From positions 62,001 to 126,000 of the forward strand of contig JARLJO010000060.1 of assembly GCA_031291175.1 (NCBI GenBank): DNA of 64,000 nt, in the 5' to 3' direction. Positions 52,076 to 62,423 of the stretch are shown here, one piece after another (position 1 is the stretch's first letter; each line of letters starts with the position of its first letter). The position numbers were made by a program, and so were the translations under genes. The DNA is from Gammaproteobacteria bacterium. Its GTDB lineage: Bacteria > Pseudomonadota > Gammaproteobacteria > DSM-16500. The notes under the pieces were generated by a model. The model was not told the DNA's origin. It saw only the letters and a program-made list of their open reading frames with translations, and did no database searches.

Positions 52076-54343
52076 CTATCTAGTCAATCGATCGAAAAGT
52101 GGTGCCACATTATCTACATCCCGCTTTTCTTCCTCACGAGGAGGCTCAGGCTGTGGTTGCATTGGCTGTAATGTCTTCCAAAACTTCGAAAGACCTTTAG
52201 CAATCCCCTGTTGAAATCCATCACAGAACATCGAAGGACCTTTAATCACTGCCGCCGCACCCAGAACCAAACTCGTCGCAGCAACCCCAGATTGAATCAA
52301 GCTCTGGCTAATGACCAAACCTTGCAGACTAACCGGTGTCATAAAACCATTCGATAAAACACCTAATGTAATACTGGCTCCCAACAAGATAATGCCGGTC
52401 ATTACCAATAAACAACCACCGATAAATTTCCAATAATTTGTTTGACCCGTTGCTTCATTTGCTAATTCTTGGCATCGAACAAAATTGCCGACATTTCCTG
52501 GTTCAACAATACCTATTCTAGTGACGCCTAATACTTCAATTGCTTTTTTGATTTCAGCTTCTGTCTGAAAATGCGCATTTCTAAGTTCATTAGCAATTAT
52601 CCAACCCACTCTCTTTAACGATGCGTCATATTGATTTCCTTCATGAAGCAAATCATCTAACTCAGCCAATGCTGCCTTAAAGTTCATTAGCTCCATTGCA
52701 AATTCTTCTTCATAAGATGGCTCATCTTCGCCCTCATCAATCTCATAGCCACCATGCGTTGAGTTAAATTGATCCGAATGCTCAAGAGCTGAAGCCTGGT
52801 GATGCATTCTTGTAGCAGGATGGATGCCTATAGCTTGAGAAGCCAACGCGGAATCATCAGTCGCACCAAGCATAAGCGAATCCGATTGATCATAATGAAA
52901 AACTCGCCCATCTAACGAATCAGCCGCCCTCGGCGTAACAGCAGCTGAAGGATTCTGATAATGGTAATTGAGTTCACTGCCTTGGCGCGAAAAACTTCGC
53001 GAAGGTTGACGACTACGCACCAATAAATGCGATACTGAAGACGATCGAGAATGCGATCTAAGACCCATAACTGATTCATCATCTGATTCTGACTGATGAT
53101 CATCACGTGACCCAACCTGATCAGCGCTCTCTGCTAATACTCCTGTCTCAAAATCCGCATGATCACCGTCATCATGCAAAATCTGAGACGCAGATGAAGA
53201 ATAAAGAGAAGACCCGCGAGAAGAATAACTGGTTGCTTCTGATATCGCGACCTCAGATTCTTCCTTAGTTTCTTGCACATTATCCCCACTCAAATACTTG
53301 CCATTGATGACGTCGCGCGCTTGCTGGTTAATATCACGTTGCGCTTGCGTCGCTGATGTAGCTTCAGCAAATTTAACCTGTTTTGGCCCAATCCCCATTC
53401 GTTTATCACGGTTTCTCAAAAATTCTTGCATGACGTCATTATTTTCAAACACTTCATTAGGAGAAATAGCTTTCTGATTTTGATTCGTGTAACCACAGAA
53501 GCTCGCCATTTCCAATACTGACTCACGCCAATGCTCATCGATCAATCCATTCGGATTAGCTCTCAATTCACGGTATAAGGTAATGTCATTATCACTTTTG
53601 TAATGATGCAAAAACAAATTGAGTCGCTTCGGTCTGAGTGCTTTGTTTTTTTCAAAAAATGCTGCTATCGCTGCAAGAATGTCTTCTCTATCTTCATAAA
53701 GGTGATAATTCACACCAACCGGTTGACCGTCCTCTGTGACATCTTTAAATTCGGTCATGATTTTATGGATATGCGCATAAACAATGGATAGTTTGTAATC
53801 GTCAAAAGCCCAATTAGCATCTGTCCCGCTTGCATAGGCTTTTTCGCTATATGCTACCGCCGCCTCGACATCTTTTTTATAAAGACTTTCTATCGTTTTC
53901 TGTATGGAACGCGTAGCATCATAATTAACTCCGGCCTTCCAACCACTATAAATGTCAGCCATTGAAAAAGTATCTAGCACACACTCTTTAACTTCCTTCT
54001 TGACTTCATCAGCGAACGCTTCAACCGCCAAAAAGCCTGAGCCCACGCGAATATCTTTTTCTACTAATGATTTAGTACCGTCAGAGGCTACCACTAACTC
54101 CTCTTTTATCTTAACATCATTGATTAAATCATATAGTAGAGATTGCCTGTTACTGCCTGACAATATTCGCTTTACAGGACTTTTTGATGCCTGCATCTGG
54201 CTTGCAACTTGCTTGATTAGGTTAAGACTCGTTTTGGTAATATTCCCATAATCCACGGTAGTAGGAGTACAGAGTTTATGGTATTCCTCATTAAACAACA
54301 CTCCATCCACATCAATAGCATGAAACTCAACAAAATTAGGCAT
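52076..54343 (-). CDS. Large effector-like protein with HAD-like N-terminus and membrane hairpin
   Basis: The 755-residue protein starts MPNFVEFHAIDVDGVLFNEE; the DxDGVLF strand is the HAD-superfamily nucleophile motif, but I cannot confirm the remaining HAD motifs. Residues about 340-530 are Ser/Asp/His-rich and disordered (SYSSRGSSLYSSSASQ; RSHSRSSSVSHLL). Near 660-720 two membrane helices form a hairpin (FIGGCLLVMTGIILLGASIT; SGVAATSLVLGAAAVI). The tail is Pro/Glu-rich. AGGAG lies six bases before the ATG. No signal peptide. The architecture resembles secreted host-membrane effectors; this is inference. Confidence 0.8.
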   Translation of the reverse strand: MPNFVEFHAIDVDGVLFNEEYHKLCTPTTVDYGNITKTSLNLIKQVASQMQASKSPVKRILSGSNRQSLLYDLINDVKIKEELVVASDGTKSLVEKDIRVGSGFLAVEAFADEVKKEVKECVLDTFSMADIYSGWKAGVNYDATRSIQKTIESLYKKDVEAAVAYSEKAYASGTDANWAFDDYKLSIVYAHIHKIMTEFKDVTEDGQPVGVNYHLYEDREDILAAIAAFFEKNKALRPKRLNLFLHHYKSDNDITLYRELRANPNGLIDEHWRESVLEMASFCGYTNQNQKAISPNEVFENNDVMQEFLRNRDKRMGIGPKQVKFAEATSATQAQRDINQQARDVINGKYLSGDNVQETKEESEVAISEATSYSSRGSSLYSSSASQILHDDGDHADFETGVLAESADQVGSRDDHQSESDDESVMGLRSHSRSSSVSHLLVRSRQPSRSFSRQGSELNYHYQNPSAAVTPRAADSLDGRVFHYDQSDSLMLGATDDSALASQAIGIHPATRMHHQASALEHSDQFNSTHGGYEIDEGEDEPSYEEEFAMELMNFKAALAELDDLLHEGNQYDASLKRVGWIIANELRNAHFQTEAEIKKAIEVLGVTRIGIVEPGNVGNFVRCQELANEATGQTNYWKFIGGCLLVMTGIILLGASITLGVLSNGFMTPVSLQGLVISQSLIQSGVAATSLVLGAAAVIKGPSMFCDGFQQGIAKGLSKFWKTLQPMQPQPEPPREEEKRDVDNVAPLFDRLTR

Positions 54344-54479
54344 TTTTAACTCCTGGAAATAGTGCTTGGTGGTGATAGCTCACCCATGATGACTATGCAA
54401 ATTCTTGGCGCCATTTATAACATTTAAAGATTAAGGTTTTCTTAAAAAACCACTCTAATTTATAAGCTCAGAAATTAGA

Positions 54480-54509
54480 TTGACATAAGTCTAGCACCCC
54501 ACGTAAATT
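54480..54509 (+). promoter_or_regulatory. Candidate promoter of the autotransporter gene
   Basis: TTGACA (54480-54485), an 18-base spacer and TAAATT (54504-54509), about 50 bases before the ATG at 54567. Confidence 0.4.
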
Positions 54510-54566
54510 GGTAGGCATTCATTTTATCTATCTCTCTGTAAATATTACAGATTTAAGGAAGCTTTC

Positions 54567-56411
54567 ATGCTAGATAGTCGGCGATCGTCTTATTTTAAAA
54601 ATAGCCAACGCTTTACCTTATTTTGCGGTCTCATCACAGCATTGAGTGTGAACAGCACGCAAGCGGCCGCCATCGTCCAGCCCGTTGGCAATCTTATACA
54701 AGACTGGAACCCTACTTTAGTTAATCAATATCTAGCAAAATGGGATCCCAATATTGTCCCTGGCGTGACAGACCCATTTGACACGCACTATGCCGTCACT
54801 GAGATACAACCCACACAAGATCAATACTTTGTACGGGTTTATGCAGGGCCTTCTGATAATGGTGCCGTGGGTACCTATATTGTTCGCTCGCAATTTATTC
54901 GGGGCCTGTCTCCTGAACAAATCAAAAATTTACTTGCCCTACCCACTTTGCCGAATAAATTAGCTTATGTAAAAGTACCTGCTGGCTCACAATACGGCTT
55001 ATGGACTGGCATTGCAGGCCCCATTAATACACCCGCCTACCCTTACGGAAACGGTGGCGGCCAACAAACAAAAATCATTGGCCGACATGTCAATTCAACA
55101 CCGCCAGCCGATCCCGCTAATTTTGCAAATTATACTTACGTTCCTGTCGTTGACTATCTCAATCCAGAATACATTGGCGCCTCGGCATTGAGTTACGCAC
55201 AAACCGTGAGTAGTGGCAACGCTGGCAAAATAGCAGCCTATCTCGATAAATTCATTCCACAACCTTATAGCGATATGGAATCTGTCTATACCACATTGGA
55301 TTTTGTGAATTGGATGAATAACAATAAAGCACTCACTCAAAGTTTAAATCAAATCAGTCCTGATAATTACGATGCTATATCTACCATCGCTTTTCGTGAT
55401 TATCTTTTTTTCAATAATATTTTATTAAATCACAGCCAAGGTGCATCCCAAAACATCAACATGCGCTATCTCGCTCCTGCCACAACTCAAACCGAGCATA
55501 GAGGGCTATGCCAAAGCGCATGGGGAAATGTTAGCGGTGAGCAAGGCGAAGAATCCATTAGCACTAATCGCGTGGGTTTTCGCTATCAAACAGCCGCTGC
55601 CACAACAGGCATCGATTGCGAAATACGCCCCAACTTTCGAGTAGGCATCGGTGCAGGTTATATCAGTAGCAACATTGGCTGGAGCCAATCTCGTGGTAGC
55701 GCCCAAATGAACATGGCTGAAGCGGGTCTTTATTCAGGTTATTTTACTCCGGGATACTTCGTCAAAGCAGCATTAACCACAGGCTATGATTGGACATCCG
55801 CACAGCGCAACATTCATATCACAGGGATTGGTTACGGACTTCAGTTCGTAGGAGGACAAGCTATTGTTAGTGGGCCTTCTGATTACTTAAGTATAAATCG
55901 TTCTGCTAATAGTGACCAAAGTGGCGAGAGTATCGGCTTACAATTTTTAGGTGGCAAAAATTTTCAATACACTCATTGGAATCTTTTACCAACGGCTAAA
56001 ATTTCTTATTTTTATTCCCAACAAAATGCATTTAAAGAATCAGGCGCAAACAGTTTAAATTTAAATGTCGGTAATGTTGGCGCACAAACGTTACGGACTG
56101 AATTGGCTGTTTTACTTGGCAAAGATTTTACGTTTAAAAAAGATCTTACAATAAATGGCAATATCCAATTCGGCTGGGCGCATACTATGCCTATTGTTAA
56201 TCGCAGCATCTCAGCGAATCTCGCCGCACTTGGTGGCTCATTTACCGTTAATGGATATCACGAACAAACAAACAGCTTGCTAGCAAGCTTGGGTTTCACC
56301 GCTAAAATTGATAAACGCTTATGGATTGATGGACGCTACAATGCAGATCTCAGCCATGGATTCAACGAACAGATGATAGGCTTACTCTTTCGATACGCGC
56401 TTGATGCATAA
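54567..56411 (+). CDS. Autotransporter-type outer-membrane protein
   Basis: The 614-residue protein has a long signal peptide (to about residue 32, NSTQAAA), a passenger of about 290 residues with no recognised domain, and a C-terminal barrel (about 325-614) with the repeated aromatic strands of the autotransporter beta-domain (RVGIGAGYISSNIGWSQ; GRYNADLSHGFNEQM; ending LLFRYALDA). The passenger is not made of the usual beta-helix repeats and has NPTLVNQYLAKWDPN near its start. It should be displayed on the surface. AAGGAAGCTTTC precedes the ATG. Confidence 0.85.
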   Translation: MLDSRRSSYFKNSQRFTLFCGLITALSVNSTQAAAIVQPVGNLIQDWNPTLVNQYLAKWDPNIVPGVTDPFDTHYAVTEIQPTQDQYFVRVYAGPSDNGAVGTYIVRSQFIRGLSPEQIKNLLALPTLPNKLAYVKVPAGSQYGLWTGIAGPINTPAYPYGNGGGQQTKIIGRHVNSTPPADPANFANYTYVPVVDYLNPEYIGASALSYAQTVSSGNAGKIAAYLDKFIPQPYSDMESVYTTLDFVNWMNNNKALTQSLNQISPDNYDAISTIAFRDYLFFNNILLNHSQGASQNINMRYLAPATTQTEHRGLCQSAWGNVSGEQGEESISTNRVGFRYQTAAATTGIDCEIRPNFRVGIGAGYISSNIGWSQSRGSAQMNMAEAGLYSGYFTPGYFVKAALTTGYDWTSAQRNIHITGIGYGLQFVGGQAIVSGPSDYLSINRSANSDQSGESIGLQFLGGKNFQYTHWNLLPTAKISYFYSQQNAFKESGANSLNLNVGNVGAQTLRTELAVLLGKDFTFKKDLTINGNIQFGWAHTMPIVNRSISANLAALGGSFTVNGYHEQTNSLLASLGFTAKIDKRLWIDGRYNADLSHGFNEQMIGLLFRYALDA

Positions 56412-56481
56412 ACGTTAGAAACGCGCGGTTGTCTTAGAGCAATCTTAGGCTATAATGCAAACTTATTTACAAGGAGGTGAC

Positions 56482-56835
56482 ATGTTACAAGTTGCAATCG
56501 TACTATTGATTTTTGCTGCCATACTCGGCTCTGTGGTATTAATTGCCATTCTTAAAAATCACCGCACACCCAAACCCGTTGTTGTTGCGCACGGTAGCGT
56601 TGCCGGTTTTGCTTTATTGTTAATATTCACCTACATCGCCATGGGTCACACAGATACACTTGTGATTGCCGGTGCGATTGTACTTCTAATCGCTGCTATT
56701 GGTGGCTTTATCCTATTTGGACTAGACGTATTCACCAAACGTCCCCCAAAAGTCATGGCTATTGTTCACCCTATCATTGGTATCAGCGGCATTGTGTTAC
56801 TCATTACCTATTTTCTTGCAAAACAATCTTCCTAA
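56482..56835 (+). CDS. Small four-helix inner-membrane protein
   Basis: The 117-residue protein has four hydrophobic helices (LQVAIVLLIFAAILGSVVL; VVAHGSVAGFALLLIFTYIA; TLVIAGAIVLLIAAIGGFIL; IVHPIIGISGIVLLITYF). The conserved-looking HG and HP in helices 2 and 4 recall small heme-site or DUF-type proteins, but no family can be named. I start at the ATG with AAGGAGGTGAC directly upstream rather than the earlier ATG at 56455. A weak hairpin (56840-56867) follows. Confidence 0.72.
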   Translation: MLQVAIVLLIFAAILGSVVLIAILKNHRTPKPVVVAHGSVAGFALLLIFTYIAMGHTDTLVIAGAIVLLIAAIGGFILFGLDVFTKRPPKVMAIVHPIIGISGIVLLITYFLAKQSS

Positions 56836-57025
56836 CACAGTCACCTTTTTTATTAAAAAAAGGTGACTCGGTATATCCCTTTTTTCACGGAGCACAGCTA
56901 CCACGAACAAAGAGATATACCATGGCAAGATCCCAGTCCAATCACAGTAAAAATTAATTTTAAACCGAAATAATGCAAAAAGAGAATCAGGCTAAACACA
57001 ATCCCCATGCTTAGCCCAAATTGAA

Positions 57026-57535
57026 TTAATATTCATTAAAATCATCCGCCGTCCGCGTGTCAAAATCAGGACTATCATCGTAAGAATTTGGCGCAGGCGT
57101 ATAGACCACTTCAGGTTGATAATAAACCCTACTACCATGACAACCCGACACATGGCAACCGCCGCCACAAGGCGAACAACTACCACAACTGTAACTCGTA
57201 CTACAAATTGAGTCACAACCACAAGGAGGTGGTGGCGGTGGCACATGCCACACATAATAAACTTCTATACTGTAATGACTGTGACGATGATGAGTCACAT
57301 GGCGATAGTGATGATAAGGCCGATGGTAATAATGATGCACATGACGATAATATTGCGGAGGATAATACACATACGTTGTCGAATAACGCGAACAAGTATC
57401 ACATGCAACAACTGGAACAGGTTGTGATTCAACATAATATGCCGCTGATGCTTTACAAGAAGCCATCAACAAAAAAATAAAAACGAAGGCTTTAGAAAAT
57501 GAGAGAAGCTTACTAACTGATATCCCAGCGTTCAT
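57026..57535 (-). CDS. Secreted His/Tyr/Cys/Pro-rich protein
   Basis: The 169-residue protein has a signal peptide (to about residue 32, CKASA). Its mature part is low-complexity: a Tyr/His-rich stretch (YYRHVHHYYHRPYHHYRHVT) then a Pro run and a Cys/Gly/Ser-rich stretch with about twelve Cys (CGCDSICSTSYSCGSCSPCG). The composition suggests binding of soft metals such as copper or zinc, or a cross-linked surface coat; neither is proven. AGGGG lies seven bases before the ATG. Confidence 0.8.
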   Translation of the reverse strand: MNAGISVSKLLSFSKAFVFIFLLMASCKASAAYYVESQPVPVVACDTCSRYSTTYVYYPPQYYRHVHHYYHRPYHHYRHVTHHRHSHYSIEVYYVWHVPPPPPPCGCDSICSTSYSCGSCSPCGGGCHVSGCHGSRVYYQPEVVYTPAPNSYDDSPDFDTRTADDFNEY

Positions 57536-57761
57536 AAGAATTCCCCTCGAATATTATTCTTTATTACATTATTTTAGCATTAAGAGGGGAAGCTAAAATT
57601 CAGAGCGATTCTGCAATTGAAAGGTAATTTAATGAATGTACAAAAGATTATGCCTAAGATAATTTTATTTCAAAAACCATAACATTCTCTTAGGCATTGA
57701 TTTTACAGAAGATATCGCACTGAGAAAAACGTGCCAAAATACGGGTTAACTTACAAAATTT

Positions 57762-58295
57762 TTACCCATGACGCTGATTTCGCCAGAGAGAAATACCGAA
57801 TTGTTCCAGTGTTTCGTCTGACATCTCACTTGCAACCAAACCAGATCTTCTGAGACCTGCATTGACGTCTTTGATAGTGACATGTGTTTGGGTGTTTTGA
57901 TAAATACGCCATAGCGTATCAAAAGTATTTTGCATCGCGTCATCATTATTTTGCTGACGTCTCATTTTCACTACAATCATCGCTTGCGTTGCGATGGAAT
58001 TAGCACTGTCATCTGACGCTGTGGATTTCACTAATGAAACAAATCTTTCAAAATCTTTTAATACATAAACGGGCGGTAATCGATGAATAGAAGAAACCAT
58101 AATATTACAGATATCGGTTTTTTGTTGTGGATCTAGCGTGCTGACATTGATTTTACCCATCTCAGTCGTGCTACACGAAGTAATGGGTAATTTAGCATTC
58201 TCAGATTGATTTTTATAATTGGAATCGCACCCTGACATGGCTAGTGCTACAAAAAGTAATGGAAGAACTTTTCGCTGTAATAATTTAGTTAGCAT
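57762..58295 (-). CDS. Lipoprotein of unknown function
   Basis: The 177-residue protein has a lipobox MSGC (Cys about 23) and a helical mature domain (SATIQTQAMIVVKMRRQQNN-like stretches; MSDETLEQFGISLWRNQ). The only ribosome-like sequence is GAGTAAC. No family recognised; it probably sits in the envelope. Confidence 0.72.
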   Translation of the reverse strand: MLTKLLQRKVLPLLFVALAMSGCDSNYKNQSENAKLPITSCSTTEMGKINVSTLDPQQKTDICNIMVSSIHRLPPVYVLKDFERFVSLVKSTASDDSANSIATQAMIVVKMRRQQNNDDAMQNTFDTLWRIYQNTQTHVTIKDVNAGLRRSGLVASEMSDETLEQFGISLWRNQRHG

Positions 58296-58451
58296 AGTTT
58301 GTTACTCATTAAATCGTCATGAAAGAGAATGAGAATATTTTTTGTACTGATGATGTCATATCAAAAGAGACTATCTATTCTTTCAGATAGTCTAATACGG
58401 TTTTTCATTTAGGAATAGTTCTAACTCAATAAATGCTGAAATATCACAAAC

Positions 58452-59108
58452 TTATACAGAAATCGGCAATTTGCTACTCAATAAAACAGTGATAACCTCA
58501 GTAGGGACGGCAAACCCTATTCCTTCCGTTGCCACCCCTTCGTCCTTCAAAAAGGTAAGCCCAATTAAATTGCCCTTGGTATCAAACAACCCCCCACCGC
58601 TGGAGCCCGGAGAGATCGCTGCATCCGTTTGTAACACCTTGCCATTACGGTAGGTAATTTCATTAGAAATAATGCCGCGTGAAATACTTTTTTCATACCC
58701 CTTGGGACTTCCAATGGTGTAAACCTCTTCACCAATTCGAACTGACTTCGACGAACGAAATTTCACGGGTTTGAATTTTTTTCCCTCAACTGCGATTAAA
58801 CAAATATCGCTAGCTTCATCTTTCGATACTAAACGCGAAGGAAAAACATTTTTGCCAATTTTCACTAATTGCTGATCGCCTTTCAGTACGTGACAATTGG
58901 TAGCTAACAAATTCGATTTCACCGCCACCGCGCTGCCATATGCCACCGCTTTCGTTTTATCAGAATTCTTCACGTCCAAAATAGTAAAAATAGACTGATT
59001 CACATCCGCATACACTTTTTCAGCGCTGCTAATGCCATCAGCATAAAGAGGCAGAGAAATAGCACCCAACAAAACGAGAAAGAGCATTGATTGTATTTTT
59101 TTTATCAT
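58452..59108 (-). CDS. Trypsin-like (S1C) secreted serine protease
   Basis: The 218-residue protein has a signal peptide (to about residue 23, PLYADG) and a complete catalytic set: His in LLATNCHVLKG, Asp in SDICLIAV, Ser in AISPGSSGGGLFD. It lacks the PDZ domain of DegP/HtrA, so it is a bare protease domain, likely periplasmic or surface-exposed. YTIGSPKGYEKSISRGIISN matches the HtrA-type loop. Function and substrate unknown. Confidence 0.9.
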   Translation of the reverse strand: MIKKIQSMLFLVLLGAISLPLYADGISSAEKVYADVNQSIFTILDVKNSDKTKAVAYGSAVAVKSNLLATNCHVLKGDQQLVKIGKNVFPSRLVSKDEASDICLIAVEGKKFKPVKFRSSKSVRIGEEVYTIGSPKGYEKSISRGIISNEITYRNGKVLQTDAAISPGSSGGGLFDTKGNLIGLTFLKDEGVATEGIGFAVPTEVITVLLSSKLPISV

Positions 59109-59244
59109 GTGATTGACTCTGGAGAGGGCAAAGTAAGTTCACAAATAATACAGGCTGAGCCCCCAATAGTAAAGAATATTATGCATTTTTTGAACAGATC
59201 AGCCTGCCCTTTCCTCTGCTTCAACGCAGAAAATGGCTAAAACG

Positions 59245-60540
59245 CTAATGTGAAAAACTAAAAAACATGGCAATCGCCGCCACACTCATGCAAATAAAAG
59301 TAAGCCATACAAAAGTATTCGACAACCAGCCACTTTTATATTTACCCATGATTTTTTCATTCCTGGCAACCAAGGCAATAATAAAGATCATGGGGACAGC
59401 AATGACACCATTAATGACTGCTGCATATACCAATGCCCTGAAAGGATCAATTCCAACAAAATTAATACATAGCCCTATCACAGTGGCGATGGTAATAACA
59501 CCATAAAATCCATGAGCATCACGTAATTTTAAACTTAAGCCTTTTTTCCAGCTAAAAGCTTCACTCATCGCATAAGCCGTTGACCCAGCCAAAACAGGTA
59601 CAGAGAGCATGCCAAGACCAATAATACCTATGCAAAAAATTAATTTTGTCAAGAAGCCCGCTGCTGGAAACCCATGTACCAAAGGTTCTAAGGCTTTTGC
59701 CGCATCAGCTGCGCTATTAATTGTCGTAATGCCATTCGTATGTAATACCGCTGCTCCCACCACAATAATAGACCAGGTGGCTATTTCTGAGAAGATCATA
59801 CCGACGCAAGTATCAATCCGTAAATTACGAATATATTGTTTACTTATATGTGGTTTACCAGATTCTTTTATCAACCCTTTGTCTTTTTCTTCTTCTACTT
59901 CCTGCGAAGCCTGCCAAATAAATAGATAGGGAGAAATAGTTGTACCCAATACGCCCGTGATGATAAATAAAAATTGAAAATCAAACTGAATATGCGGAAC
60001 AAAAGTGGCTTTCATTACCGTTGCCCAAGGCACATCGATAATAAACACGGTTAAAGGATAGGCAATCAGCGATAAACATAACCATTTCAGAATATTGGCA
60101 TAGCGCCGGTACTGAATAAAAATTTCTAATATTAAAATGACAGCAGTAAATAATAAGGTCAGTACTGCAAAATTAACTGGCACTAATAAGTGCAAGGCTG
60201 CCGCCATCGCTCCGATATCAGCACCAATATTAATCGTATTGGCTACCAGTAACAGCATGACAATAACGTAAAGAATTTTACTGCTATAATTTTTTTTGAT
60301 AACGGCGGCGACACCCTCCCCATTCACTGCGCCTACACGCGCACAGGCTTCCTGCACGGCAATAATCAATGGCAGCATGAACAGGGCAGTCCATAACTGA
60401 CCATACCCAAATTGCGCACCCGTTTGGGAATAAGTGGCGATACCCGATGGATCATCATCCGCAGCACCCGTAGTGAGACCTGGACCTAGTTTTTTAAAAA
60501 ACTGTTTAAAGTAAGCAGCCATGAGTACTCGATACTCCAT
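59245..60540 (-). CDS. NRAMP-family metal transporter, atypical motif
   Basis: An 11-helix inner-membrane transporter of 431 residues. Helix 1 reads GAADDDPSGIATYS where classical Mn/Fe NRAMPs have Asp-Pro-Gly-Asn, and helix 6 reads GTTISPYLFIWQ in place of the usual Met-Pro-His. It thus belongs to the branch related to NRAMP rather than to MntH, and its metal (Mg, Mn or other) is uncertain. The ATG at 60522 (MAAYFKQFF) has GAG closer upstream and may be the true start. Divergent from an APC permease. Confidence 0.88.
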   Translation of the reverse strand: MEYRVLMAAYFKQFFKKLGPGLTTGAADDDPSGIATYSQTGAQFGYGQLWTALFMLPLIIAVQEACARVGAVNGEGVAAVIKKNYSSKILYVIVMLLLVANTINIGADIGAMAAALHLLVPVNFAVLTLLFTAVILILEIFIQYRRYANILKWLCLSLIAYPLTVFIIDVPWATVMKATFVPHIQFDFQFLFIITGVLGTTISPYLFIWQASQEVEEEKDKGLIKESGKPHISKQYIRNLRIDTCVGMIFSEIATWSIIVVGAAVLHTNGITTINSAADAAKALEPLVHGFPAAGFLTKLIFCIGIIGLGMLSVPVLAGSTAYAMSEAFSWKKGLSLKLRDAHGFYGVITIATVIGLCINFVGIDPFRALVYAAVINGVIAVPMIFIIALVARNEKIMGKYKSGWLSNTFVWLTFICMSVAAIAMFFSFSH

Positions 60541-60927
60541 TATGCGAGTCAGAAACGATTAACTTAACACTAAGATCGACCTTCAATCTACCCGCAGTTA
60601 TAAGTTGCCAAAACAAGCTGTAATCTATCTTGCATTCTTTTCGCCACATCGATTCAAAAAATAAAGCCCAAAATAACAGCCTTCCCTACTCAAAAATAGC
60701 ACCACTATCACCTCTCAGAATAAGCCATCACAGCGCTCTTTATTACCCATTTAACCTATTGATTAATATAAATATAACCAAAAATATCGGAAATCCATTC
60801 GAACAAAACATTTTATCTGAATGATTTATTGGATTTTTCCCCCTTGCTTGTATATTCTTAATCCTTTCTTAATAAACGAATGGTACACTATTTGTACATT
60901 TTAAAACCGATAGGGCAATAGATACCG
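60541..60927. other. Divergent intergenic region of two transporters
   Basis: 387 bp, AT-rich, between the NRAMP-like gene and the APC permease. It must contain both promoters. I see no gene, repeat or leader structure to report. Confidence 0.45.
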
Positions 60928-62340
60928 ATGAAAAAAACAGGATTAACCACTTTTGCATTAGCCATGCTGATCACCGGAGCAGTCGATAGTATCAGAAATT
61001 TACCAGCCGCCTCTTTGTTTGGCAGCTCACTTATTTTCTTTTTTATCTTCTCTGCCATCGTATTTCTCATTCCCAGCGCCTTGGTGTCAGCTGAACTCGC
61101 CTCAGGCTCGACTGAAGAAAGCGGCATTTATCATTGGATACGCAGGGTATTTGGCGAAAAAGCCGCATTCCTCGCCGTCTGGCTACAATGGATTGCCAAC
61201 CTGGTCTGGTTTCCAACTATTCTCTCTTTTATTGCGGGCTTAATTTGTTATTTGATTAAACCTGAACTGGCTCAAAATAAAGTGTATCTCGTCACTGTTA
61301 TTTTAATTACCTTCTGGGCGCTGACATTTGTTAACTTAAGAGGGATCAATGTCTCTGCCAAGTTTGCGAGTTTTTGTGCCATCTTTGGCATGGTCATTCC
61401 AATGACACTAATTATAGTGCTAGCAATAGCATGGCTAATCTTAGGTAAGCCGTCACAAATTCATTTTACCGTATCGAATATCTTCCCCACTTTATCGAAC
61501 GCGAATACATGGGTATCTTTAACAGCGATCATGACAGCATTTGCTGGCATGGAATTAGCTGCCGTTCATATCAAAGACATACGCGACCCGCAAAAAACCT
61601 TTCCACGCGCACTATACATCTCCGTTTGGTTGATTCTAACCACCATGTTATTAGGCTCGCTTGCCATTGCTATTGTATTACCACAAAGTCAAATTAGCTT
61701 AGTGAACGGCGTCATGCAGGCATTTACCTCCTTCTTTGAGGCTTATCACATTGGCTGGCTCATTCCAGTTATGACCGTCATGATTTTAATTGGCAGCCTG
61801 GGCGGGATTGTTAGCTGGGTCATCTCCCCTGCTAAAGGTCTGTTACAAGCCGCACAAATGGGCTACCTACCGGAGTTCTTGAAAAAAGAAAACAAACATG
61901 GCGTAGCCGCGAATTTACTCATAGCCCAAGCTGTCATTGTGAGCGCTGTCTGCGCCGCGTTCCTCTTTATGCCTAGCGTCAGTGGCTCTTACTGGTTGCT
62001 CACCGCGTTAAGCACACAGCTATACATGTTGATGTATGTGATGATGTTCGTTGCGGGTATTTGCACACGTTATAAGTTTCCAAACAGCGAGCGCTCCTTT
62101 AGCATACCAGGCGGAAAATTTGGTATCTGGGCTGCCTCACTAGCTGGTTTAACGGGCTGTTTTACCACACTGACTGTGGGCTTTTTCCCACCCGATGGCA
62201 TCAACGTTGGCAGCGTGTTCCACTACGAAGCTGTCTTCTGTAGCGGGATCCTGGCAATGCTCTTGCCTATCCTGTTCTTCTATGGCTATAAGAGCTACAA
62301 ATCTTCGTGCACATTGAGAATGTCAGAAGCCAAAGCTTAA
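60928..62340 (+). CDS. APC-superfamily amino acid permease/antiporter
   Basis: A 12-helix inner-membrane transporter of 470 residues. ALAMLITGAVDSIRNLPAAS (helix 1), SAELASGSTEESGIYHWIRR and WLQWIANLVWFPTILSFIAG match the glutamate:GABA-antiporter type of the APC family. Substrate is probably an amino acid or a decarboxylation product. No decarboxylase gene is adjacent. A strong terminator follows. Confidence 0.9.
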   Translation: MKKTGLTTFALAMLITGAVDSIRNLPAASLFGSSLIFFFIFSAIVFLIPSALVSAELASGSTEESGIYHWIRRVFGEKAAFLAVWLQWIANLVWFPTILSFIAGLICYLIKPELAQNKVYLVTVILITFWALTFVNLRGINVSAKFASFCAIFGMVIPMTLIIVLAIAWLILGKPSQIHFTVSNIFPTLSNANTWVSLTAIMTAFAGMELAAVHIKDIRDPQKTFPRALYISVWLILTTMLLGSLAIAIVLPQSQISLVNGVMQAFTSFFEAYHIGWLIPVMTVMILIGSLGGIVSWVISPAKGLLQAAQMGYLPEFLKKENKHGVAANLLIAQAVIVSAVCAAFLFMPSVSGSYWLLTALSTQLYMLMYVMMFVAGICTRYKFPNSERSFSIPGGKFGIWAASLAGLTGCFTTLTVGFFPPDGINVGSVFHYEAVFCSGILAMLLPILFFYGYKSYKSSCTLRMSEAKA

Positions 62341-62362
62341 TTCACGCCTTCGCTTCCATCAA

Positions 62363-62402
62363 AAAGCCCCTCTCTTTTATAAAAAGAGAGGGGCTTTTTT
62401 TA
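62363..62402. terminator. Strong intrinsic terminator, likely bidirectional
   Basis: AAAGCCCCTCTCTTTT and AAAGAGAGGGGCTTTTTTT form a GC-rich stem around ATAA, with T-runs on both strands. It serves the permease and the convergent gene at 62424. Confidence 0.92.
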
Positions 62403-62423
62403 TATCCCAACACCGATAAGAAA

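Noticed and set aside
57088-57480. Plus-strand open frame of 130 codons opposite the His/Tyr/Cys-rich gene
   Set aside because: It is an antisense shadow of the biased codons; the minus-strand frame has a signal peptide and a ribosome site.
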